DNA of 64,000 bases from Brachionus manjavacas (Eukaryota > Rotifera > Eurotatoria > Ploima > Brachionidae). A program made the translations under genes and the position numbers. Of this stretch, positions 10,297-19,640 are shown one piece after another. The notes below the pieces were generated by a model that worked only from the letters and a program-made list of their open reading frames with translations, had not been told where the DNA came from and ran no database searches. Positions within the stretch are counted from its first letter, which is position 1; each line of letters begins with the position of its first letter. The stretch lies in NCBI GenBank assembly GCA_019054805.1, contig JAHQIY010000008.1:4263501-4327500 (forward strand), read 5' to 3'.

Positions 10297-10521
10297 ATGT
10301 TCAACTGTAAGCTAAATTTTATATAATTTAAGAATTCTACCTTAATTCTTTTTTTTCCCAAAGCATACTCATCATTCTCTGGCCAGTCAGCCTTTGGAAA
10401 TGCTTCTTTTGGTGGACAGTCATTTGGTGGACAATCATTCGGTGGACAATCATTCGGTGGACAATCATTCGGTGGATTCGCATCAGGTGGATGTTCAGGT
10501 TGTTCTCAACGATTTTTTTGA
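10297..10521 (+). CDS. Gly-rich small peptide, copy 3
   Basis: Exons 10297-10306 and 10364-10521 with a 57-bp GT-AG intron give a 55-residue peptide. It matches copy 2 except for four GGQSF units instead of three and the tail FASGGCSGCSQRFF. The splice splits a Ser codon (T|CA) in all three copies. A good TATA box (TATATAAAAG, 10217-10226) precedes it. The repeat-number difference is a clean 15-bp unit change, as expected from replication slippage. Function unknown. Confidence 0.8.
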
Positions 10522-11492
10522 ATAATTTTATATTTTATTTTATTATTTTTTATTTTTTTTAAATAAATCACATTGATAAGTATCTAATTAATAATATAAT
10601 AGATTTTCTTGAAGTTTTAATTATCATTTATTTTGAATTCAAAATCAGGATTTTTTCTATCTTTATTTTTGATAATTATTTTTTTTTTGATCAAAATTAT
10701 CATGCCCGAACTTAATAGATATATTTTGCAATGATGAATATTTTAGAAAAAAAATAAAAAATAGTGATCGCAAATTTAACTCTTTTTTTTAAAAATAAAT
10801 AAATGTCATTAAATGGTTTAAAAAATTATCAAATACGAAGGGTTAAATTGAGTAGTTCTAAAAGTCAAATGACATTTTTTCAGCTTTAATTTGTATTATT
10901 GTCCAAAAATTCATTTAATTCTTTGCTTTTTAGTTATTCAATTTTTATTAATAAACACTTAACTAGCCTTGAATAATCTTCAAAGTCATCGCTTTGACTT
11001 AAAATTTAAAATGCTGTAAATTTTTTTGTAATTAATTGAGCTAATTAAAATTCGAATTTTTAAGGCTCTTAGAAAAAAATTTAATTTCTAAACTGAAAAT
11101 CAATATTTTTCTTTAACCTTTTAATAATAGAAGTTCAGAAAAGATTTCAAATTAAAGATAAAAATATGACAAATAATTTTAACTTTCTAAAATCTAAATA
11201 TTTAATCATAAATATATAAAATTAGCTTTGAATATCAAAATTTGTTATAAAAAGTAAAAATTTAATTTCTCCCAAATTTCATGTGACTTTTACTTAATCT
11301 TTATTCGGAGATTTAAGATCAAAAAATTTGTTTAACATTTATATCTTTTACGTAACAGTATTTGAGAAAAAATATAAGATAAGATAATATTTTATGAATA
11401 TTTTTAAAATTATTTAAAATACAAGAATGTAAATAGTAAATTTGAAACCTGTCTCATTTTTTTAACTCGTGTTCCTTACTTTTTGTAAAATA
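10522..11492. other. AT-rich intergenic, no gene seen
   Basis: No open frame with coding character. Only the presumed polyadenylation region of the peptide gene and homopolymer-rich spacer are seen. Confidence 0.5.
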
Positions 11493-11750
11493 ATGACGTC
11501 GCTGCAAGATCTAAACTCGACAATTTCATCTACAAGGACTTCAGCCTCAGACAAAATTCCTACGCCAAGTCCATTTTTTAATGTTTATTCGACTATAACT
11601 TTCTCAATAATTGGAATCGTTCTGATAGCTGCAATGATCACCATAGTGCTATTGTACAGGATTAGACTTAACTATTTAATAAAAAGACAAATAAACCAGC
11701 TTAAAAGAGTCGATCAACAATTGGGAATAGACCGACATTATTCTTACTAA
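11493..11750 (+). CDS. Small single-pass membrane protein, unknown
   Basis: 85 residues from the first ATG (MTSLQDLNST). Residues 1-33 are Ser/Thr/Pro-rich, 35-56 form one strong transmembrane helix (TITFSIIGIVLIAAMITIVL), and 57-85 are a basic juxtamembrane tail (RIRLNYLIKRQINQLKR) ending in HYSY. The layout suggests a short bitopic protein with a cytosolic basic tail. I recognise no family; KCNE-like and SMIM-type proteins share only the layout. AATAAA-type signals follow at about 11800. Single exon, no neighbours in operon-like spacing. Confidence 0.5.
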   Translation: MTSLQDLNSTISSTRTSASDKIPTPSPFFNVYSTITFSIIGIVLIAAMITIVLLYRIRLNYLIKRQINQLKRVDQQLGIDRHYSY

Positions 11751-12109
11751 AAACTTTTCGTCTAGTCACTTTTTATCTGATGGTATTTCTGTTTTTAAAA
11801 AATAAATAAAAGAAAAAAATAATAAAAAATCTATGTTTTTTTAAATTAAAGGCCAATCTAAGAGCAAAGTAAAATTTATGATCTAATTTAAAAATTTCAA
11901 ACATGCTCAAAATTTTTTAAACGCCTAATTGATTGCACCGCAGATTTTTAAATTTTAAAAAAGAGGATAGAAAAGTGTAATCTTGCAAATAATGAAATTA
12001 CGCTTTTAGAATATTTTGAAATTTTGAAATATGATCTTAAATGTTTTTTGCTAATTTAAGTTAGTTTGTCTAGGCTTAAATAATATTTAAAAAATTTAAT
12101 AATAGGAGC
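11751..12109. other. AT-rich intergenic
   Basis: Nothing recognised beyond the possible polyadenylation signal aataaataaa near 11800. Confidence 0.4.
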
Positions 12110-12330
12110 AATATTGGCTTCAGTCCACTTGCATGGAACTAAACCAGATAAGAAAGATCTAATAAAAATTAATGAGAGGGGTTTGACATTGCGTCAAACG
12201 AATTTTTTAGAGATATTGGATTAATCAAGTCGTAACCCATACTTTTATAACAATCTAATGCCTTGAGCTCATTACAAACGTTGCTAACTGAAAAGCAAAT
12301 ATGTGGGTCTAAAGTAAGGCACTTCTTTTG
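12110..12330 (-). mobile_element. LINE reverse-transcriptase fragment (CR1/Jockey-like)
   Basis: The minus strand reads as the start of an RT domain: VCNELKALDCYKSMGYDLIN, a gap, then FLLDLSYLV and FHASGLKPILLL. These correspond to the 'L..L.kSkGpDgI' and 'F..SL..G..P..WK.A.I.PI' blocks of CR1/Jockey RTs. Stops and frameshifts throughout; a short decayed fossil. Confidence 0.55.
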
Positions 12331-12654
12331 TTCAAGATTGCATGTATGGTATATTTATGTCTTCATTTTTGATAAAAAAAACTAGATTTTATTTATGATT
12401 ATATAAAACCGCTACTTTCTTTTTTGGTTTATCTAATTTTTGACAAAATATTAACAAAATTTTTTTTTAAATATTTTCCAAAAGTTTTTTATTTTGTGCA
12501 AACTTTAAGCTATTTCTCTTAAGAAAAATAAAATTTTTAATCAAACATTTCGGTTTCTATAAAATTATTAAAATTTGCAGTATAATTTTTTTTAATTTTT
12601 TAAATAAAATTTAAAAGTTTCATCAAATTAAAAAGAAAATAAAGATTTCATTGT

Positions 12655-12906
12655 TTATCCTTTTTTTGGAAATTTAATTTTTTTCCAGAATTCTTTATCT
12701 TTAGCTTTATCTAGTATACGTTTCCATAAAGGTCTGGAATTATCTTTTTTTTTTTGACGAACTCGTTTGGGTGAAATTGGTTCAGATGGTTTTTTCTCTC
12801 TTTCTTTTCGATCTCCGTATTGCTTTGGTAAAGCATTCATGGCATTTCCATACTGTGCCAGACTAAGTAAAACTATTATCAAAACTGTTAAATATATAAC
12901 TTTCAT
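12655..12906 (-). CDS. Secreted lysine-rich small peptide, paralogue A
   Basis: 83 residues. The N-terminal signal peptide (MKVIYLTVLIIVLLSLAQYG, likely cleaved near NA-MNA at 22-23) is followed by the conserved MNALPKQYG and a very basic mature chain with a Trp-containing C-terminal part (PLWKRILDKAKDKEFWKKIK) that could form an amphipathic helix. An upstream in-frame non-ATG extension exists, but this ATG is aligned with the paralogue at 18478 and lies just after the shared promoter. The role is unknown; a secreted cationic helical peptide could be antimicrobial, a matrix component or a signal. I do not recognise the family. Confidence 0.7.
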   Translation of the reverse strand: MKVIYLTVLIIVLLSLAQYGNAMNALPKQYGDRKEREKKPSEPISPKRVRQKKKDNSRPLWKRILDKAKDKEFWKKIKFPKKG

Positions 12907-12929
12907 TTTTTTGGGTAGAGTTTTTTTAC

Positions 12930-12992
12930 ACTCTTTTTTATACAAAAAAAACATTAAATACTTGATCGAAATCTGTCAAAAATAATGCGCAA
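12930..12992 (-). promoter_or_regulatory. Conserved promoter block of peptide A
   Basis: Read on the minus strand the block runs TTGCGCATTA, T-run, AGATTTCGATCAAGTATTTA, then TATAAAAAAGAGTGTAAAAA, 24 bp or so before the ATG. The same order and spacing occur before the paralogue (18389-18461), while flanking DNA does not match. This implies a retained core promoter. Confidence 0.75.
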
Positions 12993-13790
12993 TTTTTTAC
13001 ATGAAATCAAGATAAAAAAGCACTCCGAATTCTGAACGATTAAATAAATATTTAGTGCTTTCAAAAAGTAAAAACTTTGTATAAACTTAATAGAAATTTA
13101 AAAAAAAAAACTAATGGTTTATTAAAATATTTAAAATGTCAAAAACATGCTGTTTAGTATTTTTCTAAATTATTCGTTTATCTAAAGTTTAAAGTAAAAT
13201 ATTAATATAATTTTTATTTTCAAAATAAAGATATTGATTGCCTATTAATTTAAGCTAAATTTCGAAAAAATATCTATATACATATGTATTGTTTTGTTTA
13301 AGGCAAAGTTTAATAGAGACTTAAAATACAACAAAATTTAATTGTTTAATTTTTTGCTTTTATTTTGATGTAATTTTTAAAAATTAAATTCAGAAAATTT
13401 TTAATTTCAATTATTTAATAATAATCTGAGTGATTTGATTTTCATCATGAAATCAAAACAGTGGAAGTGCAATAAAAACTGCGACTGTTTTCGGAATAAT
13501 CGCAAAGAAGCATTCACAGGAAATTGGATGGTTCAGAAAATGCTTGTTCAATCTAAACTAGCTTTGGATTAATTATTCCAAATATCAACAACTCTGTATT
13601 TTAATATTGAAAATCACTCCTCTCAATTTTCTGTTTAATACTTGAAAATTGGATATATATTACTTTGATATTTTTTGCACAATTTGAGCTTATTAAAGAT
13701 GTTATCGAAGCTCTTCTAAAAGATCAATTATTTGCTCCTTTGAATCTCAATTATTTTTTTACCTATTTTAAGGTAATCATCATCAATCGA
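12993..13790. other. AT-rich intergenic, no gene seen
   Basis: Long AT-rich spacer. No coding frame or clear repeat was identified. Confidence 0.4.
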
Positions 13791-13797
13791 CTGTAAA

Positions 13798-13960
13798 CAA
13801 CTTAGGTTTACAGACGTCCACAATGTTGCTTCGCCAAAACTTTCTGTTTCTGGCAGCTTCCGGGATCTCTTTGATGCTTGAAAGCGTTTCTTTGCTTATT
13901 AGGCGCGCAATATAGTCTGTGTCAACAATTGAGCTTTGCCTTTCTTCTAGTAGCTATGGC
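13798..13960 (-). mobile_element. Possible LINE C-terminal fragment
   Basis: The minus strand reads DTDYIARLISKETLSSIKEI, then PEAARNRKFWRSNIVDVCKP, similar in style to the C-terminal 'A.DR..WR..V' region of RTE/I-type LINE ORF2. Short and damaged; assignment tentative. Confidence 0.3.
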
Positions 13961-14164
13961 TTTCCTTTGGCTTATAGATAAAATTGTCTTCAGTGATGGA
14001 AAGCAGAGTGGAACCAGCAAGCAAGCGTAATCAGCTGTGTTTAAGGCAAAAAGGGCACTTGACAGGATGAGGAAAACTTTTAAATTCAACATCAAATTAT
14101 TCAAGATATTATTCTCTTGATGAAATTGATGTCGATGAGGGAAATATCTAAATTGGAGGGTATC

Positions 14165-14510
14165 TAGAAAACAGCGACAAAAATGGCCATTAAATTAAGG
14201 GGTTGGAATTATGATGAAAGGTTAAAAGCATTAGGGCTGACAAGTCTTGAAATTAAAAGGAAAAGAAGCAACTTAATACAATTCGAAGAGGTGGAATTGG
14301 GGTTAGGAAATTCAGGGGCACCAGAAGGTATATATAGAACTCACAACAGTCAGATAGTAAGGGAGAAATGTGTAAATGTTCCCATGAGGATAATTTTTTA
14401 CCGCAATGCCACCACCTGAAATATGTTACCATTAGAAATAGCAGAGGCGGATACTGTTAATTAATTTAAAGTTAGAATTGACCGACACATAGCTCCGGAG
14501 ACTTGGAGGA
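14165..14510 (+). mobile_element. LINE ORF2 C-terminal fragment (CR1-like)
   Basis: Open frame 14183-14419 reads LRGWNYDERLKALGLTSLEI and KRKRSNLIQ, followed after frame breaks by ICYH...IAEADTVN and FKVRIDRHIAPE. This matches the standard CR1/Jockey C-terminal block 'L.YeeRLk.LgL.tLe.RR.RgDLI ... n.Wn.LP.evv.A.svn.FK..LD'. Fragment of an old LINE. Confidence 0.7.
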
Positions 14511-14539
14511 GATCGGTCTACTGCTGACAAAGTGCAGCA

Positions 14540-15047
14540 CAGAGTTGGGAAAAAGTCATCAAGTCAAAGTCAAGTAAAGTCATTTGAGTTGACTTCAAAT
14601 TTTTTTTTTTAATGGTAACGGCAATTTTTGTGTATGGAACGGCAACTAAGACATTAAGCCGCCTTATTCACCAGACGGAACGCCAATTATTTCATTGGAG
14701 CGACTATTTTTATTAATAGACAGTCATATTTAAATTAATTTTGAAATTGGCGATGAATTTTAAAATTTCCCGCCAATTTTTTTAATGGAAAGTCTAATTA
14801 TTTAACGGGCCGCCTATTTGAGCCGACGGAACGGCGAATATTAGGGGGGAACGCCAATTGTTTTGAAAAGGAACGGCAACTAAAACTATGGATCGCCTTA
14901 TCAACTCAGCGGAATGTCAAGTAAAAAGACTTGCCTTTAAAAAATAAAATTTGACTTGACTTCCCGAGATTTTCAAGTCAAGTCGCTGACTTGACTTTGA
15001 AAAGACTTTAAAAAGACTTTTTTTTTTTGACTTTTGCCCAAGTCTGG
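14540..15047. mobile_element. hAT-like MITE, 508 bp (family 'CAGACTTG', copy 1)
   Basis: Termini are CAGAGTTGGGAAAAAGTC on the left and, on the right, the inverse of CAGACTTGGGCAAAAGTC. Target duplications gtgcagca (14532-14539) and gtgcagct (15048-15055) match at 7 of 8. An 8-bp duplication plus CAG...CTG ends fits hAT. Both subterminal zones carry arrays of CAAGTCA/TGACTTG. The core (14620-14900) is a series of degenerate GGAACGGCAA / GGAACGCCAATT motifs and is GC-richer than its surroundings. Non-coding. Confidence 0.85.
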
Positions 15048-15243
15048 TGCAGCTTTATAAACTGCACTCACACTACCTCTTCTTACTCGTCTCTACTTGT
15101 ACTATACTGAATTAGATTTGTACTTTATAAATTAGAAATTAAAAAAAAATATATTTTATTTAGACTAATTTATCTTCTGAATAAATCGTTTGACTAAAAA
15201 AAACTTTAATCAGCTAAAACAAGAATTAAATTCAAAAACAATT

Positions 15244-16950
15244 TTAGTTATTTTCTTTTTCATAGATTTTAATCAATTCTTTCTTATTTACTTTACCAAG
15301 CTGATTGCGAGGCATTTTCTCAATAACCTTGACCACTTTGGGCACACTTTGTTTTGGCAATCGTTGCTTGCACCATTTTTTGAACTCATCCGCACAAAAT
15401 TGCTTTTGGAACGCTTCTTTAATAACAATCAGCGCGAATACCTTTTGGCCCCAGACCGGATCTTGCAAGCCTATCACAGTCACATCATCAATCAAATCAT
15501 GTCCTAGCAATTCTTTCTCAATATCCAAAGCACTGATTTTATAACCCCCACTTTTAATCACGTCCACTGACGTACGACCTATAAGTTTATAGATTTTTTC
15601 ATCCTTCAGAAACTCGGCCGTATCGCCAGTTTTAAACCATCCATCGTCACTAAAAGTCTCTTTTGTCTGCTCTGGTTTGTTTAAATACTGTTTGAAAACC
15701 ATGTCACCTTTTACCTGAAGCTCTCCGAACAAACTTTTTGACTTGTCAAAAATTTTATCAAAATCGGGACCTGATTCTACCAAAACATGCTTTGAATCCT
15801 GTGTGTCATTTGGCTCCACGATGCGCACATTGGTATTGCCATATGGACGACCGACAGCTCCAGCCACTCTCTTCCTGTCCTCTGTTTCAACAAACGGATT
15901 CGAAAGACCGAGACCTATTTCGGTCATTCCGTACCTTTCAAGAATATTATAGCCTGTTATTTCATTCCATTCTCTGTGGGTCTTTACATTCAATGGAGCC
16001 GAGCCAGAAACTACCAGGCGAATTTTTGTTTTAAAAACATCCTTGATGTATTTGGTGGAATATTTTTTTCTAATTGCTTCATTATTAAGATAATAATTGA
16101 CTAACTGGACATAAATTGTAGGAACTGCCATGAATGAGTTGATATTGTTGCTTGGATTCAGAAGTTTTTCCCACACAGTCAGAGGCTCAAATTTGGACAG
16201 CATGTCCACATGACAGCCCACGTACAAATAGGTCAGTAGACAATAGATGAGTCCGTGAACGTGGTTTAGGGGTAGAACATGCAAAAGGGAATCGTTGGGC
16301 GAAATTTGCCATGCTTCAACTAAAGTCTGAATGGTGCGCAGAATATTGTAGCGGGTGAGAACGACACCTTTAGGCGGACCACTAGTTCCGCTTGTGTACA
16401 ATATAACTCCTTCTTTTTGCTTCATCTCTTCCAGGTCAAGTAAATTTTGGATTTTTTCAAAGGAATTGGGCACAATTGGATCGAAAGCTTGCTGATAAAA
16501 AGATGATTCATTCAGATGGAAGTTTATGATTTTATTTTTGTCAAGAAGATTGTTCAGCTCGGTCTGATTTGGTTCATGGTCACTTGAGCCATTAATGACG
16601 AGCTTACACTTGGAATCATTGATAAAATATTCGATTAAATTTATCGGGTAGTTTTTGTTGATTCCCAAAGGTACGCCATTAGACATCCACACTGCCAGAC
16701 AGCTTATCAAGTAGGTGTAGTTGTTGGAACACAAAACGGCGATTTTTTCACCACTTAAATCACTTTTTTCATGCTGGTCGAGCAAATTTTTGCTCAATAC
16801 ATTGCTCAAGTTGTATACTTGATTGAAGCTGAATTTACTGTATTTGTCATTTAAAAATATTTTGTCAGATAGACTAGAAGATGGCGAACTAGATGAAAAA
16901 CATCGAGTGAATTTGGTGATTGGAATTAGGTATTTTTTAATAGAGAACAT
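15244..16950 (-). CDS. ACSF3: Malonyl-CoA synthetase, mitochondrial (ACSF3-like)
   Basis: 568 residues in one exon; human ACSF3 is 576. It ligates malonate to CoA with ATP, supplying malonyl-CoA to mitochondrial fatty-acid synthesis and clearing malonate. Adenylate-forming motifs in order: A3 P-loop YTSGTSGPPKG (185-195), HVHG (about 230), MAVPTIY, A5 ERYGMTE (338-344), A7 GWFKTGD (437-443), A8 GRTSVDVIKSGGYKIS (458-473) and A10 PRNQLGK with catalytic Lys about 553. RTSVD and MAVPTIY are typical of ACSF3. The N-terminus (MFSIKKYLIPITKFTRCFSS) looks like a mitochondrial transit peptide, and the 12 codons upstream lack an ATG. Intronless, unlike most genes here. Confidence 0.93.
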   Translation of the reverse strand: MFSIKKYLIPITKFTRCFSSSSPSSSLSDKIFLNDKYSKFSFNQVYNLSNVLSKNLLDQHEKSDLSGEKIAVLCSNNYTYLISCLAVWMSNGVPLGINKNYPINLIEYFINDSKCKLVINGSSDHEPNQTELNNLLDKNKIINFHLNESSFYQQAFDPIVPNSFEKIQNLLDLEEMKQKEGVILYTSGTSGPPKGVVLTRYNILRTIQTLVEAWQISPNDSLLHVLPLNHVHGLIYCLLTYLYVGCHVDMLSKFEPLTVWEKLLNPSNNINSFMAVPTIYVQLVNYYLNNEAIRKKYSTKYIKDVFKTKIRLVVSGSAPLNVKTHREWNEITGYNILERYGMTEIGLGLSNPFVETEDRKRVAGAVGRPYGNTNVRIVEPNDTQDSKHVLVESGPDFDKIFDKSKSLFGELQVKGDMVFKQYLNKPEQTKETFSDDGWFKTGDTAEFLKDEKIYKLIGRTSVDVIKSGGYKISALDIEKELLGHDLIDDVTVIGLQDPVWGQKVFALIVIKEAFQKQFCADEFKKWCKQRLPKQSVPKVVKVIEKMPRNQLGKVNKKELIKIYEKENN

Positions 16951-17468
16951 TATTTTTTGAGTTTTGTTTTGTTTAAAATTATTCAAATATTTGTGTTTGT
17001 GAATGCAAAAAATTATTTAAATTTCATATTTATCTTTAATTTTTATCCAAATTCAAAAATAAGTTTTCTTTTTTTAAATTAATTGACACCTTTAGAATTT
17101 TAATGAAGACGGAAAAAATAATCGGTTTAATTTTTTAAAATTTGTTAAATAACGATTATTTTCGTAGCTTCAAATTAAAATTTGCGTTTTTTTATTAAAA
17201 GTTTAGCCCATTGATAAAAAAGCATTTAATATACTACTTAAAAAAAGTTTATTTTTCGAATATATCTAAGATTTTTATGATCATTCTAAACCACAGCTAT
17301 AGCAAAAAAGTATTTCTATGGTCAATGTTTTAATTTTATTTCTTAAACAGATTATTTACTTTAAATGATTGAATTTTTAAAGCCCATTAGAATATTTAAA
17401 TTTTTGTTAATTTAAAAAAAAAATTTTACTTTAAAATTTTCAATTTCTGATTTTTTATTAATTAACTG
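16951..17468. other. ACSF3 upstream region, AT-rich
   Basis: No gene or clear promoter motif recognised between the ACSF3 start and the MITE. Confidence 0.4.
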
Positions 17469-18059
17469 CATAGTTGTAAAAAGTCACAAGTCAAGTGCAA
17501 GTCAGGACTTTGACTTGTTTCAAAAATTTAAAATTTTTTTGTCATAATTAATTTTCAATATGTAAATTGAAGCATGATTTATACAACTATACATGCTATA
17601 GTTTTGAACTATTTCAGTGAATAAATGAATAAAAAAACAAAATATATTTATGCTTAAAACAAATTTTCGATATAAACTAGAATCAAACATCTTCCAGTTA
17701 TTTTCAGGATATATTATAATTCAAGTTATTTTTTTTTATTTTTTTTTACAGCCAACATTGGTGTTGTGAATTTCAAAAACTAAAAATACAAAAATACTTC
17801 CTTATTTTTAAATAAATTAAAATTTTGAAATTGTGAATTTTTATAAACTCTTTTTTACTTGCATTTGAAATTTTAATTTGTGTTTGATTACTTTTTTAGC
17901 ATTTTTCAAATCTAATAGTTTTTATTTTTTAAAACAAGTCAAAGTCATTACTTGATTTTTTAAATTTTTGAAACTCATTATTTTAAAAAAATATATTTTT
18001 AAGTCCAAGTTATACTTTGACTTGTTAAGACTTTTTTTCCTGACTTTTATACAAGTCTG
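17469..18059. mobile_element. hAT-like MITE, 591 bp (family 'CAGACTTG', copy 2)
   Basis: Left end CATAGTTGTAAAAAGTCACA; right end is the inverse of CAGACTTGTATAAAAGTCAG. Flanking repeats attaactg (17461-17468) and gttaactg (18060-18067) match at 7 of 8. TGACTTG/CAAGTCA motif arrays are present in both subterminal zones as in copy 1, but the core is AT-rich and unrelated to the GGAACGGCAA core of copy 1. Non-coding. Confidence 0.8.
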
Positions 18060-18388
18060 GTTAACTGACAAAAAATTCTAAATTAATTAAAAAAATATTC
18101 AATCAATTCAATTAAAAATGATCAAAAATTGAAAATTTTTCGCATAATATTGACAAATATTTTTTGAATCAAGCATTAGTTTTTTTAGATAAAAAAAAGA
18201 ATTGAAGTTCAAACGAAATGGAAAAAAAGGGAATTTAGAAAAATTAAGCTAATAAATTGAAAAACGGCTTGAAATTTCGCTGTAATTTAAACATTTTTTT
18301 ACTTTTTTAGAAAGATATTATAACTCATCTAGCTATTCGATGTTGAGTACTTTTTTTATCTTATTTTATATAATCAAATTTAAAAAAA

Positions 18389-18461
18389 TTGCGCATTATT
18401 TTTTGTTAGATTTCGATCAAGTATTTAATGTTTATTTTGTATAAAAAAGAGTGTAAAAAAA
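18389..18461 (+). promoter_or_regulatory. Conserved promoter block of peptide B
   Basis: TTGCGCATTATT, AGATTTCGATCAAGTATTTA and TGTATAAAAAAGAGTGTAAA in the same order and spacing as upstream of peptide A (12930-12992), with the TATA-like box at 18440-18449 and the ATG at 18478. Confidence 0.75.
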
Positions 18462-18477
18462 CTTAATAACCAACAAA

Positions 18478-18726
18478 ATGAAAGTTATATGTTTAACAAT
18501 TTTGATATTAGTTTTACTAAGTCTAACACACTATGGAAATGCCATGAATGCTTTACCTAAACAATATGGAGGTTCAGAAAAAAATAAAAAAAAATCATCT
18601 AAATCCAGGCCACCCGAACGAATTCGCTTACCTAAAGACAAAAATCGAATAAAATGGAAGCGCTTAATAGAAAAAGCTCAAAATGAGGAATTTTGGAAAA
18701 ATATTAAACTTTCAAGAAAAAAATAA
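18478..18726 (+). CDS. Secreted lysine-rich small peptide, paralogue B
   Basis: 82 residues: signal peptide MKVICLTILILVLLSLTHYG, then NAMNALPKQYGG, a Lys/Ser/Pro-rich middle and the C-terminal helix-like segment IKWKRLIEKAQNEEFWKNIK. Compared with paralogue A the signal region and MNALPKQYG are nearly identical, the middle diverges, and the W(K/R)R(I/L)..KA...EFWK.IK pattern is kept. This points to constraint on both ends. It is inverted relative to A and 5.6 kb away. Unknown family; secreted cationic peptide by inference. Confidence 0.75.
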   Translation: MKVICLTILILVLLSLTHYGNAMNALPKQYGGSEKNKKKSSKSRPPERIRLPKDKNRIKWKRLIEKAQNEEFWKNIKLSRKK

Positions 18727-18969
18727 ATAATGAATTCATTAATTCGCTTTTTAATTCGATAGAACTTTGGAAGTTTTATTAATTTAAAAAAATAAATTTT
18801 ATTCTATTGCAAATTTAAATAATTTTAAAGAAAATGGAATGATTTATTTTTAATATTTTATTTTTCTTCAGAGAAAAATCTAAAGAGTTTAAATTCGAAT
18901 GCATAAACATCTTCTTACTCTTCTCCAAACTCATCAACTTTCTTTCTTCAATCAGCTTTTATTTTTAAA
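18727..18969. other. AT-rich spacer
   Basis: 3' flank of peptide B. Nothing else recognised. Confidence 0.4.
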
Positions 18970-19275
18970 CCGTATTCAATAAGCTTTATCACCTATAAGA
19001 TTAGCCCCATTCTTAAAGAGCCGTCTAAAAGAAATAGTGATAAAGGGAATATAAGACCCATCTCCATTTCTAACTGTCTAGCTCAAATGTTTGAATAATA
19101 AAATAAGTTAATTCACCAGCTCTAAATAGTAGTATAAAACAGCCTGGATTTAGAAAAAAAAATCTTGCTATCATGCCATTTTTGTAATGAACAAAACAGT
19201 AATTAATTAAGTTAATAAACGCACTTGTTGTAACATCGCGTCTTTAGATGCTGAAAAAGCATTTGATAGTTTGGC
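18970..19275 (+). mobile_element. LINE RT fragment (CR1/Jockey-like)
   Basis: Decayed RT blocks in shifting frames: KISPILKEPSKRNSDKGNIR, PISISNCLAQMFE, QPGFRKKN and IASLDAEKAFDSLAW. A different LINE from the neighbouring copy 2, since the motif wording and order overlap. Confidence 0.65.
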
Positions 19276-19282
19276 ATGATCG

Positions 19283-19640
19283 TCTTTTTTTTGGATGTGA
19301 CAAATTTAATTTTTTTTAGATGACAAAAATAACAAAAAGTAGTGACTAATTTAATCTATTTTAGCTGACTATAAAAAAACTAATTATTCTGACAAAAAAA
19401 CTAAACGACTGACAAATATATATATATTGAGATGACTATTTTGAAAAATTTGAAAATTATCGTTTGGCCTAGCAAATTTGAAAAACCAAAATTTAATTAA
19501 TAGCGTCATAACGTGATTTAAAAAGCCGTTGAAAGCTGTGTGTTGGCAATTTCGCTCAAAAAAAAAAAACCAATACCGATGGTGGATATTTAAAAATTCG
19601 GTCAAGCTATACTTGAAGAGGTTAGACAAAACATAAAGTC
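19283..19640. repeat. Dispersed repeat with GTGACAAATT...GTGACTAAT motif
   Basis: Bases 19290-19350 match 41033-41090: GTGACAAATT(T/A)AATTT, then AGATGACAAAAATAAC and GTGACTAAT. Several TGACAAA units follow. The family is unknown; possibly the end of a DNA transposon. Confidence 0.45.

Noticed and set aside
11493-11750. KCNE-type potassium-channel subunit
   Set aside because: The single helix and size fit, but no KCNE signature after the helix was seen, so it is left as unknown.
15190-16034. Plus-strand ORFs across ACSF3
   Set aside because: Antisense shadows of a strongly conserved coding frame.
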